A stretch of 6,662 nucleotides of DNA from Promethearchaeota archaeon (GCA_014729315.1 WJKD01000835.1:1-6662), one strand, 5' to 3'. Positions 1-5,851 are shown, numbered from the stretch's first letter. Notes: generated by a model not told the origin, from the sequence alone. A program made the numbers and translations.

Positions 1-195
1 ACATAGTTCCGCTACATCGAACGATCTTTTCCTCTCTTTTTCGCCTTTTGGGTTATTTCTTTTAACTTTTTCGTTTGATGACCTACGGAAGTATCGCATG
101 GAAATGGTAACTTCTGGTTGCGTTTTAGAGAATCGAATAGACGGGCTTACAGAGCTTACAGAGTCGAAAAAGACGTTTATACAAGTCTGGTTCTA
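1..195 (-). other. Open minus-strand frame running off the window edge; possible partial gene or remnant
   Basis: Reading leftwards from a tandem TAA-TAG stop pair (198-193), the minus frame stays open for 64 codons to the window edge. An ATG at 99-97 would give a 33-residue N-terminus rich in Lys and Arg, ending RKRSFDVAELC at the edge. No Shine-Dalgarno lies before that ATG. The plus strand is also open across 2-214 (TAA at 212-214), so openness alone does not settle the strand. Hand count gives 71 G/C in the first 180 bases, well above the following 60-base blocks (12 of 60 at 361-420), which suggests either real coding sequence or a segment of different origin. The basic N-terminus could fit a DNA-binding or transposase protein, but I do not recognise a family. 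Confidence 0.25.
145..162. repeat. Perfect tandem duplication of a 9-mer
   Basis: GCTTACAGA occurs twice back to back (145-153 and 154-162). A 9-base unit preserves any reading frame, adding three codons, and may simply be a slippage duplication. It lies in the GC-richer edge segment. Confidence 0.6.
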
Positions 196-381
196 TTACG
201 TATTGAAAGAGACATAAGTTTTCGAAAACTTTGCCTTCTGATTTGATAGCGCAAGCTTTTTCAAGAAAAGGTCAATATTTTCACCATTTCATGAAAAATC
301 TTCAAGGACATCAGATTCATCTAATTCTTTTAAAATAAATTCCGTTGAGATCCTGTCTATTCTTTTTGTAGCTCTTCTAAA
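196..381 (-). pseudogene. In-frame, stop-interrupted continuation of the small ORF at 382-609
   Basis: Directly after the TAG stop (384-382) of the neighbouring ORF, the same frame continues for 30 sense codons (381-292) to a TGA (291-289), then for another 30 sense codons (288-199) to TAA (198-196). Both segments have protein-like composition: the first includes RIDRISTEFILKELDESDVL, the second NIDLFLKKLALSNQ. Both would form charged or amphipathic helices much like the upstream ORF. In DNA this rich in A and T, two further 30-codon open runs in one frame are more than usual but could still be chance. Readings are a decayed longer gene, a stop readthrough, or ordinary 3' sequence. I favour decay, weakly. 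Confidence 0.3.
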
Positions 382-609
382 CTAATTGTAAAATTGTTTT
401 TTTTTTAGTTTATCATACATTTTATGAGCAGATTGAAAAAATTCTTTAGTTATAGTATCTACTTCTTTACTTTTCAAGGATTTCTTAATTCTTTCAACTT
501 CTTTATTAGTAAGGGTCAGATCTTGATCTAAATGAAAAAACAGATTTTCAGTAAAGTTCTTTTGTTCTACTTCTTCTTTTTTCTTTTTATTAATAGTGGT
601 CAACATCAT
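382..609 (-). CDS. Small charged helical protein, unknown function
   Basis: A 75-residue protein with no recognised family. It is dominated by Lys, Glu and Asp, with a lysine cluster at residues 8-11 and predicted amphipathic helices over about 35-70; it has no membrane segment, no Cys, and no metal-binding motif. It starts with two consecutive ATG codons (609 and 606). The sequence AAAGGT (622-617) lies 7 bases before the first and is a modest SD. A TATA-like GTTATAAATTTAAA (640-627) is close upstream and would give a nearly leaderless transcript. It ends just after an A10 tract (406-397 on this strand); loss of one A there would replace the last residues and add about ten codons ending SLEELQKE. 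The frame also continues beyond its stop (196-381). Oriented with the kinase upstream but probably separately transcribed. It may be intact, frameshifted or a fragment. Confidence 0.45.
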   Translation of the reverse strand: MMLTTINKKKKEEVEQKNFTENLFFHLDQDLTLTNKEVERIKKSLKSKEVDTITKEFFQSAHKMYDKLKKKQFYN

Positions 610-626
610 TATTATAACCTTTCTAC

Positions 627-640
627 TTTAAATTTATAAC
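627..640 (-). promoter_or_regulatory. TATA-like element for the small ORF at 382-609
   Basis: GTTATAAATTTAAA read on the minus strand, 18-31 bases before the ATG at 609. An archaeal start site about 25 bases downstream would fall close to the start codon, giving a very short leader, so the weak SD may matter little. Assigned from sequence and spacing only. Confidence 0.35.
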
Positions 641-710
641 TAAATTTTCTCTTTTCTAGTATGCTTACTTTCAAAAGAAATTTAATTTGGAATTTTGGAT
701 AGTAAAATAA

Positions 711-1622
711 TTATTGAGTTTCCAAATATCTTCTTAGAGTTATAACAAAAATGGTTCCCTTCGGCTCGTTATCTTTAACCTCTATTAATCCACCATATCT
801 TTCAATTGTATTCTTAACGAGATATAAACCAAATCCCATATTTCCCGTATATTTCGATTTCACCCCTTTATCAAATAAGTGTTCTCTAACTTTTGGTGGG
901 ATTCCTTTGCCTTCGTCCTTAAATAGTATTCGAAAGAAGGTTTTATTTTTCTCTGAAATATGTATGGAAATCTTATTGGATCCCGAGTGTTCTATGGTGT
1001 TATGAATTAGGTTATCAAAAACCGATATTAAAGCCTCGTCAGCTAACACTTGAGCATCTCCTCTTATCTCTATATTAATGTCGGCGGGATATTTATTTAC
1101 AAGTTCTTCTAATATCCCTCTTAAGCGGATGTTTTTCAACTCGTAATCAGGACTAACAATATCTTTTAGTTTACTTAAATTAGCAATAGTGTTAAAGGAA
1201 TTATTTACACATTTTTTAGATTCAAAAACATAACTCTCTTTTTTATTGGTTAAAAATAAATCAAGATTTCCACGAATGGTGTTTAGATCATTTAATATAT
1301 CGTGGATTAAGATGTTGTTTAATAATTCCAATAGATTCTTTGCGGATTTCAAATCCTTAGTCTTTTTTTCTACTTTTATTTCTAACTTTTCGCTTAATTC
1401 CCTTTCAAGTTTTAGTTTCGCACTTAAATTCCTTTTCATTTGATAATTAAAATATCCGATGAGCGCACCTGAAATGCTTCCGAATAAGAAGGGAACGATA
1501 TATCCTTGAAGGATAGAGATATCAACACCTATAGAATATTTCTGGATTGCTGAAAAGATACACAAAAGAATCGCTCCAGCAAGGAAACCTCCAATAATAT
1601 TAAGATAGAATTTCTTATTCAT
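711..1622 (-). CDS. Membrane-bound orphan sensor histidine kinase
   Basis: A 303-residue kinase that would autophosphorylate on His and pass phosphate to a response regulator. Helices at about 7-27 and 38-60 are separated by only ~10 residues, so there is no extracellular sensor domain. A charged coiled coil (62-98) leads into the dimerisation/phosphoacceptor helix, with the H-box at LIHDILNDL (His107). The HATPase domain is complete: N-box DNLIHNTIEHS (203-213), G1 box DEGKGI (236-241), F-box LFDKG (249-253), G2 box GNMGFGLYLVK (260-270). The start is ATG 1622-1620, with SD AAGGAGA (1638-1632) nine bases upstream; a TTG at 1655 would add 11 residues but would put this SD inside the gene. No response regulator lies in the window. 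The H-box with Asp after His resembles archaeal kinases. Family call firm; signal unknown. Confidence 0.9.
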   Translation of the reverse strand: MNKKFYLNIIGGFLAGAILLCIFSAIQKYSIGVDISILQGYIVPFLFGSISGALIGYFNYQMKRNLSAKLKLERELSEKLEIKVEKKTKDLKSAKNLLELLNNILIHDILNDLNTIRGNLDLFLTNKKESYVFESKKCVNNSFNTIANLSKLKDIVSPDYELKNIRLRGILEELVNKYPADINIEIRGDAQVLADEALISVFDNLIHNTIEHSGSNKISIHISEKNKTFFRILFKDEGKGIPPKVREHLFDKGVKSKYTGNMGFGLYLVKNTIERYGGLIEVKDNEPKGTIFVITLRRYLETQ

Positions 1623-1747
1623 AAAATAAGATCTCCTTAGAGTTTTAATTGTCAAAGACTAACAAGCGACTTAAGCAATTAATACATCTTTAATTATCTT
1701 CAGAATCGACTCAATGTTTTTAAACTTTGGTATATCGAATTCGCTTT

Positions 1748-2683
1748 TTATAGGTCTTTAAAGAATTCATCGAATTCACTGGTCCAAATGTCATAGTATT
1801 GTCTCTCTACGGGAAAATGTATTGCTCCTTCAACTTCAATATATCGCTTTTTTTCGCATCCTAACTTTTCAAATACTCTTCTTGAATATTTTGCAGGTAT
1901 CATCTTGTCGGCTCCCGGGTGAAGGACCAATGTCGGTAAATCCCAATCTTCGAAAGGGGTGTCAAATTTACTCTGAGTTAATAAGCTGACAGCAGCATTT
2001 ATAGTTAAATATATTCCTGAATGGGGATCTTGCTCGATTAAATCTAAGATCGATTCCTCAGTCAGATGTTCGTAGGAGATTAATCGTTGGGTCCTTATCC
2101 TCATTTTGCCTATGAGAAATCTCATTTTATCTATAAGAGGAAGGATCACATAATTCCATCTGCCTAAGGGGGTTTCTTTTTTAATTAATTCTTTATCCTG
2201 AAAGTCAAATAGACACCAACAAGCTAAAGCGTTGATGTTTCCATAGCGAGCTCCTGCTGCGTATGCTAAGGGACCTCCCATGCTTCCCCCACCTAATATT
2301 ATTTTACCATCGAAAATCTTTTTGGCATATAAAACACAATCTCTTAGATTCTCTACATGGATGTTCCATTCGAAATCGCCTCTCCTACCCTTGTTGTAAC
2401 CATATCCCTTAAGATCTGGAACGATAAAATTGTATCCTCTTTCGTACAATGGAATCACGAACGGAAGTAATAGTCTGGCATAACCCGCAATTCCATGAGA
2501 GAATATGCAAGTCTTTCCGTTGGTATTTGGGGCTTTGTATACCTCGATGTGGAGTTCCTTATCATTCGACAAGATCCACTTTTCTTCAGCATATTCGTAC
2601 CATTTATCGATCAGATCAGTGCCATACCAATTTTCCATGTAATTCTTCCAATATTCTTCTTCTTGAAATTTTAGCTCAGTCAA
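1748..2683 (-). CDS. Alpha/beta hydrolase, monoglyceride-lipase / lysophospholipase-like
   Basis: A 311-residue serine hydrolase, probably cytoplasmic, acting on an ester such as a monoacylglycerol or lysolipid; the substrate is inferred from fold family only. Visible motifs: oxyanion-hole HG in FSHGIAGYA (61-69), the strand-loop DLKGYGYNKGRRGDF (90-104) typical of lysophospholipase-type enzymes, nucleophile elbow GGGSMGG (131-137, Ser134), acid Asp259 in HPGADKMIP, and base His289 in GAIHFP. A cap region of about 155-235 is rich in Arg, Lys and bulky hydrophobics. There is no signal peptide. The start is TTG 2683-2681, justified by a near-perfect SD AGGAGGT (2695-2689) five bases upstream; the next in-frame ATG is 15 codons later without such a site. 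It is divergent from the HxlR regulator. All catalytic residues are present. Confidence 0.88.
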   Translation of the reverse strand: MTELKFQEEEYWKNYMENWYGTDLIDKWYEYAEEKWILSNDKELHIEVYKAPNTNGKTCIFSHGIAGYARLLLPFVIPLYERGYNFIVPDLKGYGYNKGRRGDFEWNIHVENLRDCVLYAKKIFDGKIILGGGSMGGPLAYAAGARYGNINALACWCLFDFQDKELIKKETPLGRWNYVILPLIDKMRFLIGKMRIRTQRLISYEHLTEESILDLIEQDPHSGIYLTINAAVSLLTQSKFDTPFEDWDLPTLVLHPGADKMIPAKYSRRVFEKLGCEKKRYIEVEGAIHFPVERQYYDIWTSEFDEFFKDL

Positions 2684-2723
2684 TTTATACCTCCTAAATA
2701 ATTTTATTAAGGTCTAATTCAAT

Positions 2724-2749
2724 GTTTATAATAATCAAATCTATAATTT
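2724..2749 (-). promoter_or_regulatory. Probable promoter of the hydrolase gene
   Basis: Two overlapping minus-strand TATA-like choices exist: AAATTATA (2749-2742), predicting a leader of roughly 35 bases, and ATTATAAAC (2732-2724), predicting one under 25. The first lies inside the inverted repeat at 2735-2751, so a protein bound there would block it. Which one is used cannot be told from sequence. Confidence 0.4.
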
Positions 2750-2751
2750 GA
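2735..2751. promoter_or_regulatory. Inverted repeat, candidate operator (copy 1 of TCAAAT-N-TATAATTT)
   Basis: TCAAAT-CTATA-ATTTGA has perfect 6-base arms around a 5-base centre and covers a possible hydrolase TATA box. A near copy of the same motif follows at 2773-2788. HxlR-family proteins are dimeric winged-helix regulators that often control a divergent neighbour, so the adjacent HxlR gene product is the obvious candidate binder; that is inference. Confidence 0.4.
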
Positions 2752-2772
2752 ATAGGATTGATGCTATATAAG

Positions 2773-2788
2773 TCAAATAGTATAATTT
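2773..2788. promoter_or_regulatory. Second copy of the TCAAAT-NN-TATAATTT motif
   Basis: TCAAAT-AG-TATAATTT repeats copy 1 with one extra base in the spacer and lies 38-39 bases further on. It lacks the palindromic right end (TTTTC instead of TTTGA). It sits upstream of the probable HxlR TATA box. Confidence 0.35.
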
Positions 2789-2798
2789 TCAACAATTA

Positions 2799-2810
2799 CT
2801 TTAAAAAAAT
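2799..2810 (+). promoter_or_regulatory. TATA-like element for the HxlR regulator
   Basis: CTTTAAAAAAAT lies 23-34 bases before the chosen ATG (2833), which would give a leaderless or very short-leader transcript. A second option, CTATATAAG at 2764-2772, would give a leader of about 40 bases. Confidence 0.35.
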
Positions 2811-2832
2811 ACACTAGTTAATGAGGGTTATA

Positions 2833-3267
2833 ATGTCCATTAAAGAAATCGATGAGTTCGAACCAATTAAAGAATTAATACACAAATCACGAGTTTTAGT
2901 TAGAAAGATTTTGGACAATCATTTTGATAAAATTCCACACGATAAGGCGCGTCGAGAGATTGAAATGAGATTCTTTTTTAATAAAGTCAAATTTATTACA
3001 AAGAAGTGGACTTTAGAAATCATATGGGAATTAGAGATTCACGAGGGATTACATTTTAACGAAATAATGCGTCATCTGACAGGAAAAAGGAAAAAAATAT
3101 CAACTAGATCGCTTTCTGACATATTGAAAAAATTACAGAAATTTGGATTAGTTTCTCGTTCGATTCAAGACACACGACCGCCAACGGTTTTTTATCAGTT
3201 AACCGATAAAGGAAAAGGATTTGTAGAATTATCTATACCGTTAATAATGCACTTAATCGAGCTCTAA
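2833..3267 (+). CDS. HxlR-family winged helix-turn-helix transcriptional regulator
   Basis: A 144-residue DNA-binding regulator. The HxlR core spans about 50-141: KKWTLEIIWEL (57-67), where the family usually has GKWT; the helix LHFNEIMRHL (73-82); the recognition helix STRSLSDILKKLQKFGLV (90-107); the wing RSIQDTRPPTVFYQLTDKGK (109-128). The protein has no cysteine at all, so the redox sensing by the N-terminal Cys used by some relatives (YodB, HypR types) is excluded. About 45 charged residues precede the core, longer than usual, and may add a dimer or ligand surface. I chose ATG 2833 because GAGGG (2823-2827) precedes it by five bases; ATG 2821 would add MRVI. It is divergent from the hydrolase and convergent with the 4-helix membrane protein. 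Likely regulates itself and the hydrolase; effector unknown. Confidence 0.88.
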   Translation: MSIKEIDEFEPIKELIHKSRVLVRKILDNHFDKIPHDKARREIEMRFFFNKVKFITKKWTLEIIWELEIHEGLHFNEIMRHLTGKRKKISTRSLSDILKKLQKFGLVSRSIQDTRPPTVFYQLTDKGKGFVELSIPLIMHLIEL

Positions 3268-3284
3268 TCTTATTTTCATTAGAT

Positions 3285-3300
3285 CCTTTTTATTCTATTC
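3285..3300 (+). terminator. T-rich stretch after the HxlR gene
   Basis: A pyrimidine-rich run with a T5 core, about 20 bases past the TAA at 3265-3267 and without a stem, as in archaeal T-tract termination. It is weaker than the minus-strand tract on the other side of this convergent gap. Confidence 0.35.
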
Positions 3301-3311
3301 CTTATTCCTCT

Positions 3312-3326
3312 AAAAAATAAAAAAAA
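3312..3326 (-). terminator. T-tract terminator of the 4-helix membrane protein gene
   Basis: On the minus strand the sequence reads T8-A-T6 starting about 15 bases after the stop codon at 3343-3341. This strong T-tract without a hairpin fits archaeal termination and separates the two convergent genes. Confidence 0.6.
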
Positions 3327-3340
3327 GAGAGTGTGATGTA

Positions 3341-3766
3341 TTAATCCTTTGGTTTCTTCAGTTTAAGTCTTGCAAAGATCGTTAAAAGCACGCCAAAAAA
3401 GCCGTAGCCGCTGTTGATTATTGCGTTAAGGAGCGAAAGCGCACTTCCTGCCATTATACTGGTCACTAAAAAGATAATCAATCCGATTAGACCCATGCCA
3501 GCCCCTAAACCGATGATAAATTTTCCGAGTCTGAATTTCTCTCTTATTACTATAATAGTTCCGATAATTACCGAAATCCCCCCACCCATTGCAATGATGG
3601 AAAAGATTAATAGAATTATCGATAAAATCCATGCGGCTTCAGTTCCAAGCTCTTTGGCAACGATTCCAAAAACCAGAGCAAAAAAAGATGTGCTTCCGAC
3701 TACAGAGCTCAAAAGCATAAGTATTCCTCCTAAAATGCAGAAAAAGATCCATTTTTTATTTTCCAT
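3341..3766 (-). CDS. Small four-helix integral membrane protein, unknown function
   Basis: A 141-residue, very hydrophobic protein. Predicted membrane segments are at about 6-24 (followed by more hydrophobic sequence to 37), 46-74, 83-104 and 109-132, with small glycine-rich stretches (GGG at 61-63, GLGAGMGLIG at 86-95) suggesting tight helix packing. The N-terminus MENKKW and C-terminus LKLKKPKD are basic and would face the cytoplasm by the positive-inside rule, as would the REKFRLGK loop (75-82). There is no catalytic or metal motif. The start is ATG 3766-3764, with SD GGAGA (3778-3774) seven bases upstream. It is divergent from the ABC exporter operon, sharing a 183-base gap, so co-control is possible but not shown. 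I do not recognise a named family. Confidence 0.8.
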   Translation of the reverse strand: MENKKWIFFCILGGILMLLSSVVGSTSFFALVFGIVAKELGTEAAWILSIILLIFSIIAMGGGISVIIGTIIVIREKFRLGKFIIGLGAGMGLIGLIIFLVTSIMAGSALSLLNAIINSGYGFFGVLLTIFARLKLKKPKD

Positions 3767-3811
3767 ATTAATTTCTCCATTTATGTGTTTTTAATCCAAG
3801 AACTTCTTGAT

Positions 3812-3829
3812 GATTTATTTATTATAATT
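3812..3829 (-). promoter_or_regulatory. TATA-like region of the 4-helix membrane protein gene
   Basis: AATTATAATAAATAAATC on the minus strand. A start site about 25 bases downstream would leave a leader of roughly 25 bases containing the GGAGA SD. Confidence 0.45.
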
Positions 3830-3847
3830 TTAGTAGATGATTGTCTT

Positions 3848-3875
3848 AAAAAACCTTGTTATTTGGTTTTTTTTT
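3848..3875. promoter_or_regulatory. Inverted repeat upstream of the ABC operon, candidate operator
   Basis: AAAAAACC (3848-3855) and GGTTTTTT (3865-3872) form 8-base arms around a 9-base loop, with T continuing to 3875. On the plus strand it resembles a weak hairpin plus T-run, but it lies between divergent genes and directly abuts the ABC TATA box, so an operator is as likely. An upstream transcript to terminate is not evident. Confidence 0.3.
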
Positions 3876-3890
3876 AAAAATATATTTAAA
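3876..3890 (+). promoter_or_regulatory. TATA-like element of the ABC exporter operon
   Basis: AAAAATATATTTAAA would place the transcript start near 3908 and give a leader of about 40 bases. A second, smaller candidate, CTTATAG at 3911-3917, would give an almost leaderless transcript, which would fit the absence of a clear SD before the ATG at 3950. Confidence 0.45.
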
Positions 3891-3949
3891 ATGCTTAAAT
3901 GTCTAATTTCCTTATAGGTTCATATTGAAAAAAGAATGTATGATATTCA

Positions 3950-4912
3950 ATGAAAAATGAATCGCTTTCTGGTAAATCACGAGCCATTGAAGTTTATAAA
4001 TTCACCAAGAGATTTCGAGACCTCGTTGCAGTTGACAATATCTCATTCACCGTAAATAAAGGCGAAATTGTTGGGTTATTGGGTCCAAATGGCGCTGGTA
4101 AGACTACAACAATACGCATGATAACAGGTGTATACTCTTTAAATAAGATTGCAAGCTTAAAGATTTTTAACTACAAGATTAATCCCTCTAATCGATCTTA
4201 CAAGAATTATTTTGGAATCGTTCCCGAAGTAAGTAATGCTTACCGAGATTATTCAGTATGGCAGAATATTCGCTTTAACGCAAGGATTTACGGTTTAGAC
4301 AAAAGATTGATTAAACAACGCGGAAAAGAACTATTAAAAACCTTTAAACTTGAAAATAAAATAAATCAAAAGACAAAAGGGTTGTCAAAAGGGCTTAAAC
4401 AGAGACTAAATTTTTGTATGGCTTTAATCCATGATCCCCCTATACTTATTTTTGACGAACCTACATCAGGCTTAGACCCAATTTCAGTAAAGATTTTGAG
4501 GAATCAGATTCAAGCGTTAAAGAGGGTGGGAAAGACTATTTTTCTTACGACGCATGACATGGCTGAAGCTCAAAGGGTATGCGATAGAATATTAATTATG
4601 AATAAGGGGCGCATAATTGCAGATGAGCATCCCGATATTTTAAGAGAAAAGGTGGAACCCTATTTAAATATCCTTATTAAATTCCAACCTAACCTTTCTA
4701 CTTCTCAATTAAATATCTTACGAGATCGTTTACCTTTCAATAAACAAGAAGATGATTTTTTCTCAATATCAAGCAAAAAACCCTTGAGGGATATTTCAAA
4801 TTTATACGATATTGTGACAGAAGAAGACTTAAATGTAGAAAAATTAAAGTTTAAAGAAGGAACTCTCGAGGAAGCTTTTATCCATTTAATCAAGGAGGAC
4901 GATGTCAAATGA
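3950..4912 (+). CDS. ABC-2 transporter ATP-binding protein (exporter)
   Basis: A 320-residue ATPase that would power the adjacent permease at the cytoplasmic face; the family (DrrA/NatA-like) exports drugs, ions, lipids or polysaccharides, and the substrate here is unknown. Walker A GPNGAGKTTT is at 45-54, Q-loop region GIVPE at 89-93 (Glu at the usual Gln), signature LSKGLKQR at 145-152 in place of LSGGQ, Walker B ILIFDEP at 165-171 with the D-loop SGLDP following, and H-loop TTHDMAEA at 200-207. Residues ~225-320 are the C-terminal regulatory extension, ending in the typical GTLEEAFIHL. Sequence just after the first strand-helix unit (63-75) lacks the common P-x-x-G turn. There is no clear SD before the ATG. 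Its TGA overlaps the permease ATG by four bases, so the two are translationally coupled. Confidence 0.93.
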   Translation: MKNESLSGKSRAIEVYKFTKRFRDLVAVDNISFTVNKGEIVGLLGPNGAGKTTTIRMITGVYSLNKIASLKIFNYKINPSNRSYKNYFGIVPEVSNAYRDYSVWQNIRFNARIYGLDKRLIKQRGKELLKTFKLENKINQKTKGLSKGLKQRLNFCMALIHDPPILIFDEPTSGLDPISVKILRNQIQALKRVGKTIFLTTHDMAEAQRVCDRILIMNKGRIIADEHPDILREKVEPYLNILIKFQPNLSTSQLNILRDRLPFNKQEDDFFSISSKKPLRDISNLYDIVTEEDLNVEKLKFKEGTLEEAFIHLIKEDDVK

Positions 4913-5724
4913 TTACACAGAAAAAAAACTTTCTCAACTTAAAATCAAGATTATCGGTCATTTGGACCTTAACAAAAAAGAACATCTTTTTGTATATAAA
5001 AAGTGGTCCAGTTTTAATCTTTGGTTTAATGTTTCCTTTTTTCTTAACTCTTTCGTGGGTTATTGGTAGGGATATTGATAATACTCAGATCTTTATAGGT
5101 ATAATCGCTATGACCTCGTTTTTTACCTCAACAGCTATAAGTCCAGTTATTTTACCAATTGAAACTAGAGAAAAATCGTTAGAAAGAGTTATCTCTTCGC
5201 CCGTAAGCCTGATTGAAATAATTCTTGGTATAGTATTAGCCTCGTTTCTTTATTCTTTCTCTATAACGAGTATTATAACTATAGCTTTTCTCTTTTTACT
5301 AAAAATAGAACTGACCTCAATCCTATCCTATATATTGACCTGGACAGCAATCGCTTTGATGGGTATTATAGGATCTTTATTGGGGATACTAGTTTCTGCT
5401 AATCCAACAGAAAAGACCTCTGATGTAATGGTTTTAATAAATCTATTAAAATTTCCATTAATATTTATAAGCGGGATTTTTATTCCATTTGAATCTCTTC
5501 CATTTGCAGCGTTGTTTATTTCTTTGTTTTCTCCTATTACTTACATGGTTGATACCCTTAGATTTGCAATAAAAAGAGATAGCTTTTTCTTGCTTACTAT
5601 AGATCTACTCGTAAGCCTTATTTGGATATTAGCTCTACTAATCGCTAATATTGTAATGCATAGAAAAACTGTTGTGAAGAGATTCTCTGCTGTAGGAAAG
5701 AAAACTAAAAAGAATCGAGGATAA
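4909..5724 (+). CDS. ABC-2 type transporter permease
   Basis: A 271-residue membrane subunit that would form the export channel as a dimer with the preceding ATPase. Six segments are visible: about 33-53, 60-82, 101-131, 138-163, 175-194 and 224-249. The cytoplasmic coupling region ETREKSLERVISSPVS (85-100) matches the E-x-E/K-x-x-x-L-E-R-x-x-x-T/S-P signature of ABC-2 permeases, and FISGIFIPFESLP (186-198) and SPITYMVDTLR (208-218) are typical of the last part of the fold. The C-terminus is strongly basic (GKKTKKNRG), consistent with a cytoplasmic end. The start is ATG 4909 inside the ATPase stop (ATGA), with a strong SD AAGGAGG (4892-4898) ten bases upstream. An intermediate out-of-frame ATG at 4902 is too close to the SD. 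A T7 run follows the stop. Confidence 0.92.
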   Translation: MITQKKNFLNLKSRLSVIWTLTKKNIFLYIKSGPVLIFGLMFPFFLTLSWVIGRDIDNTQIFIGIIAMTSFFTSTAISPVILPIETREKSLERVISSPVSLIEIILGIVLASFLYSFSITSIITIAFLFLLKIELTSILSYILTWTAIALMGIIGSLLGILVSANPTEKTSDVMVLINLLKFPLIFISGIFIPFESLPFAALFISLFSPITYMVDTLRFAIKRDSFFLLTIDLLVSLIWILALLIANIVMHRKTVVKRFSAVGKKTKKNRG

Positions 5725-5748
5725 AAACCAATATCTCAGTTGATTCAA

Positions 5749-5755
5749 TTTTTTT
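5749..5755 (+). terminator. T7 tract after the ABC permease
   Basis: Seven T's 25 bases past the TAA at 5722-5724. It has no GC-rich stem, so it fits an archaeal T-tract signal and suggests that the next gene is not in this operon. Confidence 0.45.
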
Positions 5756-5772
5756 GTTAAATGAGGATAATA

Positions 5773-5813
5773 AATAATATATAGCTATAAATAGATATAT
5801 GCACATTATATAT
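5773..5813 (+). promoter_or_regulatory. AT-only promoter region of the YdjM-like gene
   Basis: Several TATA-like boxes are stacked here. The best spaced is ATTATATATTC (5805-5815), which would give a start near 5834 and a leader of about 18 bases. Upstream lies a perfect 10-base palindrome, TATAGCTATA (5780-5789), which may be a second TATA element or a protein site. Confidence 0.4.
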
Positions 5814-5851
5814 TCTATTAAAAATTTACAAAAAAATTGGATGGATTTTGT

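Noticed and set aside
751..1005. 84-codon plus-strand open frame opposite the kinase ATPase domain
   Set aside because: It is antisense to the conserved N, G1, F and G2 boxes.
1623..1655. TTG start adding 11 residues to the kinase
   Set aside because: It would place a strong, well-spaced SD inside the coding sequence; ATG 1622 fits better.
2449..2697. 82-codon plus-strand open frame opposite the hydrolase
   Set aside because: It is antisense to a gene with a full catalytic triad; its translation resembles no family and has no SD.
3414..3794. 126-codon plus-strand open frame opposite the 4-helix membrane protein
   Set aside because: The Pro/Ile-rich translation is the mirror of a Gly/Ile-rich membrane protein; the minus gene has SD, TATA and terminator.
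3848..3875. Bacterial-style intrinsic terminator in the gap before the ABC operon
   Set aside because: The stem is mostly A-T pairs, no plus-strand gene lies upstream to terminate, and it abuts a promoter element.
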